A stretch of DNA of 64,000 nucleotides from Posidonia oceanica (taxonomy: Eukaryota; Streptophyta; Magnoliopsida; Alismatales; Posidoniaceae), in contig JAZBRS010000011.1 of NCBI GenBank assembly GCA_037176725.1, forward strand, positions 8,680,001 to 8,744,000, written 5' to 3'. The notes under the pieces were generated by a model. It saw only the letters and a program-made list of their open reading frames with translations, ran no database searches and was not told the origin of the DNA. The position numbers were made by a program, and so were the translations under genes. Of the stretch, positions 22,255 through 34,752 are shown one piece after another (the stretch's first letter is position 1; each line of letters begins with the position of its first letter).

Positions 22255-24701
22255 TGTAGACACCCCATTTTTGCAGTCATTTGTCGGTGGATTTTCTCCA
22301 GAAGAATGTGCTCGGTTGAGGTGGACCTAACCCACTCACCAAACCCAGCCTAACATCCTAACACCATAAAACAAAAGCCCAAAGCCCATTGGTGATCCAA
22401 ACACCCAAGAATTAGGCTTAGAATCCATGCAATAGGCTCTGCAATAGTCTAACCGTGGAAACAAACCGTTGGTAACTCCCGTTGCTACCTACCGCGGGAA
22501 GGAACCGCTGCTATATTCCGCCGAAAGACACTGCGGATGTCCTATGTCAGTAGCTGCAGCTGAGGGATTAAGTGGTCCATTCACTTTTGGACCATGGATT
22601 CCTTGCTTCCCATCGGCCTACATGGATTTGAGCATGAGCCTTCATGTTTCTGGACCATCGTAACCCCCATGCTACATCTAATTCCCATCCAATCCTCACA
22701 CTCAAATCTTAGCCACCCCTTTTAAATTCTGTTAAACAACCGACGATATCCATGCAACCCCACCTCTATAAAACCGACCTCCTTCTCTAACAAGAGGTCT
22801 CTCTTGGCTCCCTCGGCTCTTGGCTCTCCTAGCATACCTCCAGCACCCTCTTGCCCTCTCGCACTTTAGCCCCCCTTGCCCTTGCATCCCTGAGCCAAGC
22901 AACCCATCTCCGGCCACCTCTTTGCAAACCTTGCCGTTGAAGACTACCCACTGAGAGCTGCCCATTCCCCTCACCACCAGAGCCATCCATCGTGCCTGTG
23001 TGAGTAGGAGCACCCCGTCCAAAGCGTTGCCAGGACCACTGCCTCCTCCACCGTCGTCGACCGAGTGCTGTCTCCGGAAGAACACAGCCATCATCGGGAG
23101 ACAACTCCAGACGCACCCGCAGGTTAGCCATGCTCTCCCTAGCCTAGAATTCATTCCTTCTATGCTGTGGATGCTCCTACTTGCATGAATTGCCTGTTCA
23201 TTAGTGTGATTTCTCTCTAGTTTGCTGTCTCCTCTTTGTTTGGCGATGGGTTTGCCACCTTCATGAGGTTGCTGGCCGTTGAGTGCGTGGCTTGGCCCAT
23301 CCTGATGCACATTGCCCATCTCGTCATTTTCCTCCTCTCCTCCACCGTTCGGTGCGCTCCAGAGGAGCTCTCAGGTTCGCAACCATTGCCATGGCCGGCG
23401 GAGCTCAAGACACTCTGGCACAACCAAGCAAGGACGGGGAGGAGCGACTGTGCTTCCTTTTTGTTGGTTTAGCATCCTCATCCCTTCCTCACTCCCTCCT
23501 AGTGCTCCACGATACTTCAGAGGCCTCCCTCTGAGCTCATGGCCTCTCCAGTGGCCAACTGAGCTCAAGAGTGCCGGTGCCAGCCAAGGAGGACAGGGGG
23601 AAGTGGCTTTTGAATTTTGTCATTAACCATTGCTTCTTATCTCTTCCTCACCTCTTCCTGATCCTCTCTGATGCTCTAGAAGTGCAGCATCGTGCATGCG
23701 GCCTCCACTATGGCTGGCCGAGCTCATGCTGTTCGATGTCCACTAATGAGGATGGTGAGGGGCGGCTATTCTCTGTTTTGTCTTCTGCATTACTTCATCC
23801 TCTCTCTCTCTCTCTTCCCCTCAGACCACCATGAGCCGCGAGGAGGTTTCAGAGGTCACCGGCCCTCACCATGGCCGTCGGACCTCCAAAACACCAACGA
23901 TGACCCAACGGAGATGGGGAGGATGAGTCGAGCATCCCACATATTGAAATCATGCATGGTTTTACTCGTAGATGTTCATTCTAGCTTAGTCAATGATTTC
24001 CTGTTGGTTTCAAATCGATTTAGACATGTAATTGTGCGTTGAAAGTTCACTGTCTGGGAGCATTTTGGTACGCTTCTTAGTTCCACAGACACGTCTCACG
24101 TATTACCCTCGTGTTTTTTTCCAAAATCCAGAGCACTGAACAGAGCATTGATTTGACGTTTGCATTGCTTATCTCTTGGTTTCTTTGCCTCTGATCTGAT
24201 TCCCTTGCACGTTTTACAAACCTTTTATAGCATCAAGCATTCAATTTTAGCACATATCGAATAGCATACATACTTGCAAGGCATGTATCATATCGCCTCA
24301 TGACATATATTATTTGGCATCGATTTGCCCACATAGCCACATATCCGAGCGGAATGGCTTAGAAAGACCGACTCATTCGGGCGCATGGGGATGCCTAACC
24401 CCTTCCTCATGTGTAACAGGAGTTCTTGCCCTTTCTCTGGACCATAATGACCTTGTGTCGCATCCATTCAGGATGGTTTAGCATGTTTTCAAATCGCATT
24501 GTTTATTTGCATGTTTCCTGCATCCGGTTTTCCTCGTCTTCCGGTTTTTAAATAGACTAGGAGGCAACTCCATTTCTTTTTCTTACCCTCTTTTTCCTTT
24601 TGCTTTTGCCTTTTCCGATGTTTTCGAGTCGAGTCCTCCTCAGATGCACCACTTCACTGTGGCCAACCATTCGGCTCCGGTTGCGTGGCAACATAGTCAC
24701 A
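22255..24701 (+). mobile_element. LTR C (5' LTR of an otherwise lost element)
   Basis: Starts TGTAGACACCCCATTTTTGC and ends ATAGTCACA at 24701, 2447 bp. It has a CCCA/AACCC-rich start, TATA box CTATAAAACC (22766-22775), GC-rich segment (22960-23900), splice donor CCCGCAG/GTTAGCC (GT at 23123) and the distal conserved block (24350-24575). Five bases after the end comes TGGCGAC (24707-24713), the first seven bases of a primer site, where F-minus cuts in. The minus-strand ORF at 22732-23319 is non-specific. Confidence 0.8.
24350..24575 (+). promoter_or_regulatory. Conserved distal LTR block (copy in C)
   Basis: Keeps CTTAGAAAGACCG, GATGCCTAACCCCTTCC, AACAGGAGTTCTTGCCCTTT, TTTTCCTCGTCTTCCGG and TAGACTAGGAGGCAACTCC, in the same order as in A, B and G. 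Confidence 0.7.
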
Positions 24702-24706
24702 GGAAC

Positions 24707-24713
24707 TGGCGAC
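24707..24713 (+). other. Interrupted primer binding site of C
   Basis: TGGCGAC, the first seven bases of the tRNA-Arg-type site. The rest is displaced by the F-minus LTR end at 24714. Confidence 0.6.
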
Positions 24714-26253
24714 TGTGGATATGGGGTTTTGGAGGAGAAGAGCTTTTTCTAGCGTCTATTGCTCTCTCAAGGTCTCCTTTTGTTGTATCCAACTTCGCCA
24801 CTCCACGTGTGAGGAAGTTGGTGTGATCACCACTCTCGGTTTGCTTGCACTGGCCCTCGAGACACCTTGGGGAAATGTAGGGTGTGGGTTCAGCTACCTT
24901 GGGACAACGCCAGCGTTGCCCAAGGATGCCTGTACTTTGGTGAGTTTCTTCTTCTTCTTCTTCCTTGCAACAAAATGATATGAAAGATACGGATTAGTTC
25001 AGTGTAGTAAGTAATCCTAGATACATAAAAAAATGATATAAACAAAATCAAGGAAAAACACTTACCCGAGGGGTTTTATCCCTCAAGTTGTAACTACCTA
25101 CAAATGCCTAGCTACAACAGTATGATAAAGGAAATGCAATATGCAAATGTGTAAAGCAAAATATAACGCTAAAATAAAACCCCATTTGGGTGTAATGGAA
25201 TGCTTGGAACGTGAAAGATTGACGTGACGTAGTCGACGACAAAACGTCTCAAGCTTTTGGGCTCTCTCTCTATTTTTCTCTCAAATTTGTATTTTCTCAA
25301 TTCAAATTCCTCTCCCAATTCGCTCTGTAAAAATCCCCTCGTCCTCTAAAATTCGTCTTTCTCAAAAATCCTCCCACTCAAATTCATGTCCTTCTAAAGG
25401 TTGAGGGTACCCCTATTTTATAGAAGCAGGGGAAGAACAATAATGTGTCAAAGGGAGCCAGTCAACTCAACAAAGTTTCCAAAACAGAAACGTTAAACGT
25501 GCATATCTCTTCTTTTAACGTTAAACACTGGGAAACCAGCGTTTAATAGCCTCCCGAGCTACAGCTATTGTGGATAAAGAATATTCTCCCCTAAATGCTG
25601 ATTAACCATGATTTTCCACTCTTAATTGGCATTAAAGGGCTTTGACCGGTCAAAGAATCCAAACATGGTAAAAGAATCAATATCTAATTTGAACCAGGTA
25701 AGGAAAGTTGATCCAACAAATTGCCGTTGTAAAACGCATGGAACCATGTGTTCTACGTTGGACGACTGGATCCCAACGTCTAACGACTTCCCGAGGTACA
25801 GCCGTGGATTTGAAGGAATAATCAGCAATTAATGGTGGATTAATCCTAATTAAATAAAGATTTGTCAATCACTTGGTCAAAGGACCTCCAAAAGGAGCAA
25901 CAAACAGGATTTTTGATTTGGTTAAATAAGGAAAGTTGTGGTCAGCACTGGGTTTCAACGTTAAACGCTTGTAATCCAGCGTTCAATGTTAAACGCAGGG
26001 ATACCAGCGTTTAACACACCCAGGTAGTCCACCTTCCAAATTTGGCCAAGAAATTAAGGAGACTCAAATTGCTATTATTTAAAGTTCAATAAAGGATTCC
26101 TTAAGGGCACGAAGACCATGTTGTGACCTGGGGATTAAATTGGATTTATGAAATGGGTTGATCTGGCAACAGTTTTGTAGAGTTATTAAACGGTTAATAC
26201 CCTGCGTCCAACGTAGGATGCTGGGAAATACTCTTCCAACACCCACGATATGC
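24714..26253 (-). mobile_element. 3' LTR of element F-minus, distal part
   Basis: Minus-strand LTR ending ATATCCACA at 24714. It matches F-plus reversed, including the GGATAAAACCCC and GAACCCACACC regions. Dyad motifs such as AACGTTAAACGC and GCGTTTAACA fill 25490-26225. A minus-strand TATA box TCTATAAAATAG (about 25413-25424) follows the cluster in transcription order. The LTR is interrupted at 26254 by G and resumes at 54522. Confidence 0.75.
26249..26253 (+). repeat. Target site duplication of G, left copy
   Basis: TATGC, identical to 54522-54526, directly outside the LTR terminus. Confidence 0.93.
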
Positions 26254-26399
26254 TGTAGTAATCCTGGTATTCAGATCGTCCATGCACATTGCCAAAGCTC
26301 ATGTGCACCGATCAGAATCAGGTTCACTATTAGCGGCTATGTCCGAGAAGGAAGACTTAACTCGAAAACATTTAAAAGAGGAAAGAAGGGGGAGAAAAG

Positions 26400-26720
26400 A
26401 AGAAGATAAGACAAAATCGGAGTCGCCACCAAGTCTATTAGATCGGGAGACAAGGAAAACCAGGGAAATGTGTGAATAATCACGCAAAACCAAGCAAAAG
26501 ATGCAATGCAAGGCAATGCAGAAGAAAAGAAATGCAAACGAATGCAAATGATGTGACTCGTGCCTAGGACAAGGGCAATATGGTCATTGCGGGCCAAGAG
26601 AGAGGGCAAGGACTCCTGTTACGTGCGGGGAAGGTGTTAGGCACCCCTGACACGCCTGAGAATCGGTCTTTCTAGGCTTACGCTCGCGTACGCAGGGAAA
26701 TACAGATTTTGAATGCCTAA
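26400..26720 (-). promoter_or_regulatory. Conserved distal LTR block in G 3' LTR
   Basis: Reverse complement holds GAAAGACCGATTCTCAGGCG, GGGGTGCCTAACACCTTCCC, AGGAGTCCTTGCCCTCTC, AATGACCATATTGCCC and GGCACGAGTCA, then GGTTTTCCTTGTCTCCCGA and GGTGGCGACTCC. Confidence 0.78.
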
Positions 26721-26929
26721 GTGCCAATGAATGCCTATCTAAATGCTCAAGGGTGTGCTCTAAGTGATGGAAAGCAATGCAAGAAAGTAAACGTGCAATC
26801 TAAGTGCTTAGCAACGCTGTCTGTGTTCCGAACCGGGCGAAACCTGGCTCGTGAGAACTCCAGGCAGTAAGCATCACCGTCCTATATGCAAGTGCAGGCG
26901 ATAAAACAAAACAACGGTGAAAACAGGCG

Positions 26930-27885
26930 ATGCGGGCGACATGCGAGGGAAACAACGTAAAACACGCAAAACGGGGCGAGAAACGAAGCAAGAACGTAAA
27001 ACGATGCAAGAAAAGAGCTCGACACGCAAAACGGTGCGAGAAAACGAAGCAAGAGCGTAAAACAGTGCGAGAAACAAGGCAAGGACATAAAACAGTGCGA
27101 AAAACAAAGTCAGCATGCAGAATGGTGCAAGAAACAAGCGAGACACGCGAAACGGGCGAGACACGCAAAACGATGTGAGAAAACAGAGCGGCAAGCAAAA
27201 CGGCGCGAGAAAACGAAGCAAGAGCGTAAAACAGTGCGAGAAACAAGGCAAGGACATAAGACAGTGCGCAAAACAAAGTCGGCATGCAGAATGGTGCAAG
27301 AAACAAGCGAGACACGCGAAACGGTGCGAGAAACGGGCGAGGCACGCAAAACGATGCGAGAAAACAGAGCGGCACGCAAAACGGTGCAAGAAAACAAAAT
27401 GGCACGCAAAACGGTGCAAGAAAACAAAGGCGGCACGCAAAACGGTGCAAGAAAACAGAGCGGCACGCAAAACGGTGCAAGAAAACAAAGCGGCATGCAA
27501 AACGGTGAGGGAAAATAAGGGCGGCACGCAAAACGGTGCAAGAAAACAAAGCAGCATGCAAAACGGTGCGAGAAAACAAAGTGGCACACAAAACGGTGCA
27601 AGAAAACAGAGCGGCACGCAAAACAGTGCGAGAAAACAGAGCGGTACGCAGAACGGTGCGAGATAACAGAGTGGCACGCAAAAAGGTGCGAGAAAACAGA
27701 GCGGCACGCAAAACGGCGCTAGAAAAAATGCGGCACGCAAAACGGTGCGAGAAGACAGAGCGGCACGTAAAACAGTGCAAGAAAACAAAGCGACACGCAA
27801 AACGGTGCAAGAAAACAAAGCGGCACGCAAAACGGTGCAAGAAAACTAAGGCGGCGCGCAAAACGATACGAGAAAACAGAACGAA
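26930..27885 (-). repeat. 30-bp tandem array in G 3' LTR
   Basis: Unit on the plus strand: GCGGCACGCAAAACGGTGCA plus AGAAAACAAA, exactly 30 bp, with variants near the left end. The first part also shows a longer repeat of about 185 bp. Because 30 is a multiple of three, all frames that lack a stop in the unit stay open. This explains the 318- to 376-residue Phe/Cys-rich ORFs. Confidence 0.95.
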
Positions 27886-29594
27886 AAGAAGCGCGCGGAA
27901 GCCATGCAATGCGAATGGTATGCAAACCATGCTACTGAAGTTCAGGAGGGTTTACCTGGGAAATCTGGGGCCTGATCTGGAATCCGATTGGTCCATGCTG
28001 AAGAGCGTTCCGCCGAGGTCGTCATGGCAGCTTACTTGAGAAGATCCAACGGCCGGATCCGAAGATATTCCAACTTCAAGGCAGAGGGACCAGAACAGGG
28101 GAGAAGAATGGATCTAAGTGTAAGAGGCACCTAAGGGGTGTGCGAAACAGGTCCTCCCTTGTGAATGGGAGTTAATGACGCTTAAGTGTGTGCAAAGGAT
28201 GCAAAAATACTAGAATGCATGAATGCAATGCATGAAGAATGCATGAAAAGGCTTAAGGGTGACTTTTCAGAAAATTGGGAATTTAAGTGCAATTTTTTAA
28301 AAAGATGGGGGTCTAAATGCAGAGATTTTGAAAAGCTTGGGGCTTTCATGCAAGGATTTTGGAGAAAGGAGGGTCTGTATGCAATTTTGCAAAGGGCAGG
28401 GTTTAAAATGCAATTTTTCAAGATGGGTATGCATCAGGGCAAGCTTTGAAATCATGTGGCAGGTTGGATTGCAATTTTGAAATCATTAGGGTTCAGAATG
28501 CAATTTTTCCAGAAAAACAGGGTCCTAAGTAGTCTGGGAATGCAAATGGGGGATTCACATGCAATTTTTCAAACATGTGGGGGCTAAAATGCAATTTCAT
28601 AAGCAAAATGTGCATTTAAATGATTTTTATAAGCATGCAGAGGACCTATGTGTAATTTTCAAATCATGCAGGGTCAAAAAATGCAATTTTATAAGCTAAA
28701 TATGCATTAAAATGACTATTGTGCATTAGAAAAGGACCTATATGCAGAAATCAGAAAACAGAGGGGGAAAAAAGCAATGCAACAAGCAAAAATGAAAAAT
28801 AAAAGCTAAGTTCTACAGGACAGAGGACCAGATAGCAAATACTGAAAACAAAGAGGACCCAGAATGCAATTTTATATGGCAAACTTAATGCATTAAATCT
28901 AATTAAACAACTGCAGGATTAAAGTGCAATAATGAAAGGCTGGAGGGCCAAACTCAAACTTATTACTGAAGGAAAGCACAGTAAAAGGACCAGTATGCAA
29001 ATAAAGAGAACCACAGATATTTCATGCAATTTTATATAGTTTCAGCTCAGAAATAAGCAGATTAAATCAAATAAAGGACCTGAACGCAAAATAACAAGAA
29101 CTCAGACCAGAAATGCAATATTTGGCAAAAAACTTAGATAATGGGAAAATAAATGAACAGTGGCATGGCCGACGGCCATGGACACTGTAGCAGAAGGATA
29201 CCAGCGTCCATGAACACCGGCAGGGGGTGCTGGGGCTGCGCAGATCGGCGGGAAAGCATCACCAGGTCCTGACGGAGTTCGGGCGACATTCGGCAGAGCT
29301 CGACGCTGGCTGGAGCGAGCCGGAGAGGCCACGGGAGGTCTGCAGAGCTTCAAAGGTGCAGTCTGGGCGATCGACGCGACGACGCTGCGATCCGAAGGCC
29401 GGAGCATGTTCTTGAGGCTCGTGCGGACCGGAGGCAGCTGCTGGAGCGTCGTTCTGCTGACCGGAGCGGCGGGACGCACTGTGATGCTCGCCGGAGAAGA
29501 CGACGCTGACCGGAGTTGACTCGGCGCAGGAGAGAAGGGAATCCTATTCTAAAGGCTGGAGAAGCAAGAGGGAAAGAAAAATAGGCGAAAGGAA

Positions 29595-29615
29595 AAGGAG
29601 ATTACCTGCTTCCGT
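29595..29615 (-). promoter_or_regulatory. Candidate 5' splice donor in G 3' LTR
   Basis: Minus strand CACGGAAGCAG/GTAATCTCC, GT at 29605-29604. The same site is in the 5' LTR at 51826-51825. Confidence 0.5.
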
Positions 29616-32307
29616 GGCTGAGGAGCCCCCCCCCCCCCGACGCAGGTGGTTTCAGAGATCGCCGGTGGAGTTCGTTTGGCCGCTGCGGGCGCCGTCTGCT
29701 GCTCACGAGGATCGGAGTCGCCTCCATAGAGCCCTCCAATGCTTCCCAGACGCTTGAACGCGAGCTTCGAAGGTCGATGGATGGATTTGCAGATTTTGGG
29801 TACACAGAGGCAGCCGAAGACCGAGGGGGGGGGGTGTCCGTTGCTCCTCAGGCCGGATGGGTCCTTCTGGGAGGTTGCTGGATGTCTGGTGGAGGTTTCT
29901 GGGTAGTTGAATGGGGTCACGGTGGACTGTGGGTGGAGATTGCAGGTCGGTTGGTTTTCTGGACAGAGAGGACTGCAGGTGTTTGTGCTGGCGGGTAAGG
30001 ACGGTGGTGGTTTGCTGGGCTAAAGGTTGGATGGCTTGGGGAGGTGGAGTTCAGGCGAGTGACTGGGAAAGGTTTGGGACGAATTGAAGGTCTGTGGTGG
30101 TGGCAATTTCAGATGGATTGGAGTTGGGTTCTGTGGAGGATTTCCAGTGGTATCGGGCGTGTTTCTGGATGGAATTGAGTGAGGAATCGAGGGCTGAAGT
30201 CGTGGAGTTCTGGGTGAGATTGGGGGGTGAATGCCGGGTCGTTCGGGTGGAGATGGAGCTTCTGGTTTTACTCGAACGGAAGGGAAGGAAGTCCTGAATT
30301 TTTCGGCCGAACTAGGGGGAATTTCCTCTCTCCTCTCTCAGGCTAGGGGCGTGAAGAAGATCTCCGTCTCTGCCTCTACCAGGGGGTGAAGATCCTGGTC
30401 TTTTTTGCTCGCTCCCGCGCCATTGCACTTGCAAGTCTTCTGGCAGCCAGTAGAGGCTCGGAGCAGGCGCGGCAGGCGCACGGGCAGAGTTCGGCGCACG
30501 CCGGTCTGGCTTGCGCAAGAGGCGTGCGAGGCGTGCCAGGAGGCCAGGCGCGAGGACGACGCTGTCGACCGCAGGAGCTGACGGATGGCAGAAGATGCAG
30601 AGAAATCAGAGGAAGGCGGGAGAGGAAGAAGAAGGAAGGAGGAAGAGGACTGAAGGCGCGGGCCGGGCCGCGAGCTGAAAAAAGAAAAAGAAAGAAAAGA
30701 AAGAAGGTGGAACGGGCCGGACTGGCCCAGCAGGAGAAAAAGAAGGAGAAATAGGAAGAAAGGGAGAAATGGAAGGGAAAGAGAGGAGAAATAACTTGGA
30801 TAAAAATAAAATAAAAATGGATAAAATTATTAGAGTGATTGTATTTTAAGTTAAGACCTTGATTAAATTTTTTAATGATCGTTTTTGGTTAGTTAATTAG
30901 GTTTAGAGGGATTTTGGATTTGATTAGGGTTTTAAGGGTTTTCTTTGTTTTTGATTTGTTTTTTATTTTGATTAAATGTTTGTTAAGCCTTTTAAGTTGT
31001 TTTTTTTTTCATTATGTTTTTCTTGTTAAGTACTTGGGATGTTAATTAGGATTTTTTAAGGTTTGTTTTTTAGATTAATTGGTGGTGAGTTTTAGATTTT
31101 AATCTTGATCCTTTTTCCTTAAGTCTCCTTTGATTTGCTTTTTCTTAATTTCGTTTGTTAAATTCTTTTAGCATTTTTTTTCTTAGGTTAGGTTTTCTTG
31201 TTAAGTTTTTAATTAGCTGTTCTTAAATTTTGATTGTTTGTTTTATTATTTTTTAATTATGTTTTCAATTTTTCTTTTGAGAGTTGTTAAGTTAGGTTTT
31301 TCCTTCTTAATTATTAGCCCTTGCATTTCTTAAGTGTTTTCTTTCTTTTAGGGTTTGTTTTCTTGGTTGTTTTTAATAGGATTTTACTTTTAGCTGTTTT
31401 GATTACATTTCGGTTTTTTCCTTGATTTTACAGCGTTTTCTTTTGGTTTGTTTTGCATTTTTTAGCTTGCATTCTTGGTTTTCCATTTTAGCTAGATTTA
31501 GTTGGGTTTAGGTTTTTAATTGTTTGCTTAATATTTTTAATTATTTTTCTTAGGTTTTTGGTTTGTTTCCCTTTTGTTTTAGAGTTTTAGAGGTTTTTAA
31601 GGATTTTTTAGGGACTTAGCAAGAGAAAGGAAAAGAAAAGGAGAAGGAAGAAGAAAAGGGAAAAAAGGAGGAATAAAAGGGAAAGAGAGGAGTTGAAAGA
31701 AAATAATTTTTTGAAAGTCAAGGAAATTGCTAAAAATAAGATAAAAATAGGAATAAGATTGAGAAGAGATAGAAGCACAAGGGGGGCCCATAGCCAGGCA
31801 AGAAAAAAGGAGAAAAGGGGATGAAAAGAAGGGAGATAATCAGGAGAGAGAGAGGAGAGAGAAAAGAATAATCCAAGAGAGAGAAAACGATAATTTGGCC
31901 AAAAGGAGGTCTTAGAAGTTCCGAAAATGGGTGAAATTTGGCGGGTGTGCAGTCTAGGGTCTCTAGCCTTGGTCCCAGGGTTTTGGCTTGGTTTCGAGAA
32001 AGTTTTGGAGGGATTTTGAGGTGTAGAAAAAGGGTAGTTTTACCTAAGTTTCCTAGGATTTTTGGGAGTGGTTTTGGTCTGAGATTTTAAGAGCTTTTTG
32101 GTGGGTTTGTTAAGTCAGGAGGGGTGAGTTTTTCTATGGATTTTGGTTAGTTTTCGGATTCGAGAAAGGGGGGTAATCTTAGGTTGAGTCTGTGCTTGTT
32201 TTGAGGGGAAAGAGGGAGAGAGTGGTGTGAGTTTGGACCTAGGTTTGGGTTCAGAAGCCACCAGAAGATTCCAATCGATCTGGCCTGTCAAAATGGGGTG
32301 TCAACAG

Positions 32308-32320
32308 ATGCCCCTTCCTG
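32308..32320 (-). other. Polypurine tract of G
   Basis: Minus strand AGGAAGGGGCATC directly before TGTTGACACC. Upstream, GCTTGACCTCGCTCAGGAAG matches the sequence before the tract of A almost base for base. Confidence 0.9.
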
Positions 32321-32829
32321 AGCGAGGTCAAGCGAAGCGAGGCCGCTGCTCAAGGTTGACGAGACACCCCATCTGACCGGCGGGAGCAGAGGATTGCTAT
32401 CGGCGTGAGCCACTTATTCGACGGATGCGCCGAACATCGTAGATCGTTGCCGCAATGCAAAGTGCCAGTGCAGATGGATGGAATGCAATGTTTGCGATGC
32501 ATGCTAATGCGGATGCAATGCAAAAGTTAGTGCCGAAGTTAGTACCGATGGGGAGGCCGAAACAACGCGGACGATGCCGGTGATGCCGATGATGCTGGAG
32601 GGGGCGTTGCAGCGTGCTGCGGAACTTGGTGGGAAGTCCAAACTTGCGCAGCAAGAAGGAAAAAAAAAAGGCAGTTTGTTCTCGCCCGAGGGAGCAAGCA
32701 GGCAAGGCGGCTGGAGCCGCGTAGAAAAGGGGATAGCCAATGCTACAAAGGTGCGACGGGAGAGGTGGACCCCTTCCTGAAATGGAGGGATGCGGGGCTC
32801 CGTCTTTTGGGACGAAGCTACGCGAAGGA
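32321..32829 (-). other. Pre-polypurine-tract region of G
   Basis: About 32321-32480 is conserved with A 6060-6228. The rest (32481-32829) has no recognised similarity; small ORFs here lack support. Confidence 0.65.
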
Positions 32830-33904
32830 GGTGATAAGTTATCGGACTTATCGGCTGGGGGGATGAGTTTCGGATCATCAGCCGAGAGCGATAGTTTACG
32901 GTCCTATCAACCGGAAGCGATAGTTTACGGTCCTATCAACCGGAAGTGATAGTTTACGATCCTATCAACCGGAAGGTGCAGTTGTGAGTGATAGTTACTG
33001 GATATCAGCCGTATAACATGGTTGCAGGTGATAGTTTAGGTTATCAGCCTAGGATGAGTTTTGGATCATCAGCCAGAGAATGATAGTTTACGGTCCTATC
33101 AACCGGAAAGGGCAAACCATGAGCGATAGTTACTGGATATCAGCCGTATAACATAATTGCGAGTGATAGTTTAGGTTATCAGCCTAGGATGAGTTTTGGA
33201 TCATCAGCCAAAGAATGATAGTTTACGGTCCTATCAACCGGAAAGGTGCAATTATGAGGGATAGTTACTGGATATCAGCTGTATAACGCAAACCCGTGAT
33301 AGTTTTGGATATCAGCCCATGATGAGTTTTGGATCATCAGCCAAGAATGATAGTTTACGGTCCTATCAACCGGAAGTGATAGTTTATGGTCCTATCAACC
33401 GGAAGCGATAGTTTACGGTCCTATCAACCGGAAAGGGTGTTTGCGAGTGATAGTTACTGGATATCAGCCGTATAATGCAATTGCGAGTGATAGTTTAGGT
33501 TATCAGCCTAGGATGAGTTTTGGATCATCAACCAAAGAATGATAGTTTACGGTCCTATCAACCGGAAAGAGCAATTGCAAGGGATAGTTACTGGATATCA
33601 GCCGTATAACGTAATTGCCAGTCATAGTTTTGGTTATCAGCCCAGGATGAGTTTTGGATCATCAGCCAAGAGTGATAGTTTATGGTCCTATCAACCGGAA
33701 GCAATAGTTTACGGTCCTATCAACCGGAAGTGATAGTTTACGGTCCTATTAACTGGAAGGGGCAATTACGAGTGACAGTTACTGGATGTTAGCCGTATAA
33801 CACAACTGCGGAATAGTTTAGGTTATCAGCCCAGGATGAGTTTTGGATCATCAGCCAAGAGAATGATAGTTTACGGTCCTATCAACTGGAAAGAGTAGTG
33901 ATTG
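32830..33904 (-). repeat. Tandem array G1 (3' UTR)
   Basis: Plus-strand modules: GATAGTTTACGGTCCTATCA-ACCGG, GATAGTTACTGGATATCAGC, GATAGTTTAGGTTATCAGCC and GATGAGTTTTGGATCATCAG, arranged in a higher-order unit of roughly 140-300 bp. Each module is a short inverted repeat (GATA to TATC, or GATGA to TCATC) followed by AGCC or AACCGG. Confidence 0.9.
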
Positions 33905-34312
33905 TTTGATTGATTGATTGATTGATAAGATATCGGACTTATCGGTCGGCAAAGAGGGAGTGAAAGAATGATAAGATATCAGACTTACCGGCCGGCAAAA
34001 GGGAAGAATTGATAAGATATCGAACTTATCGGCCGGCAAAAGGGAAGAAATGATAAGATGTCGGACTTATCGGCCGGTAAAAGGAAGGAAATGATAAGAT
34101 ATCGGACTTATCGGCCGGCAAAAGGGAAGAAATGATAAGATATCGGACTTATCAGCCGACAAAGAGGAAACGAAAGAATGATAAGATATCGGCCTTATCG
34201 GCCGGCGAATGGAAAGAAATGATAAGGTATCGGACTTATCGGCCGGCAAAGAGGAAATAAAGGAATGATAAGATATCAGACTTATCAGCCGGCAAAGAGG
34301 AAATGGATGATA
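33905..34312 (-). repeat. Tandem array G2 (3' UTR)
   Basis: About ten copies of a 41- to 46-bp unit: GATAAGATATCGGACTTATC, then GGCCGGC and a purine run. GATAAG pairs with CTTATC, and GGCCGGC is itself near-palindromic. Confidence 0.92.
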
Positions 34313-34340
34313 CAGGTGAGATACCGAGGGGCATCTGAAA

Positions 34341-34465
34341 AGATGCCCCTGGTATCAGGATGATACCAGGGGCCAGCCGAAGCGTCCCTGGTATCGAAGA
34401 GCGAAGGATGGACAAAACTGACGTGTTTGTCAAACGAGTAGTTAGGGGGTACCAGCCCGACGAAG
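34341..34465 (-). other. Conserved block between 3' ORF and arrays in G
   Basis: Reverse complement matches A 3546-3670 closely, including GGTACCCCCTAACTACTCG, AAACACGTCAGTTTTGTCC and TCCTGATACCAGGGGCATC. Confidence 0.75.
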
Positions 34466-34752
34466 CTTTAGCTGGGGATGTCTGGCAGCAGGATTTGACG
34501 GCGCGGGTCCGCGAAGGTCTCGGAGTCTGGGTCGGTTGCTGAGGACTTTCCTGCGTCATGTGGGTAACAAGTCGGGCCAGGGGCCTCCGGATATGAGTGG
34601 TAAGGAGCATGGAATGCATTAAGCAGCTTTGAAACGCGAGCAGCCAGCGCAAAACACCTTTGCATTGATAGAACTGTCGGTTACATGCCTGTGGTAGGCC
34701 AGAAAATACAACACAACTTGAAAGGAAACTGAGCGGCAATTGCATAACGGCT
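34466..34752 (-). other. Non-coding spacer in G
   Basis: No clear coding signal. An overlapping reading frame (34236-34910) crosses the conserved block and is probably chance. Confidence 0.45.

Larger units (their letters stand above)
26254..32306 (-). mobile_element. 3' LTR of G
   Basis: Contains, in plus coordinates, the U5-like end with a primer-site mimic (26419-26428), distal conserved block (26400-26720), 30-bp array (26930-27885), A+T repeats (28390-29070), GC-rich segment with splice donor (29150-30700; GT at 29605-29604), and T-rich to purine-rich segments (30840-32250). The ORFs at 29102-29479, 29549-29920 and 30386-30754 recur in the other LTR only because the LTRs are duplicates. 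Confidence 0.93.
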
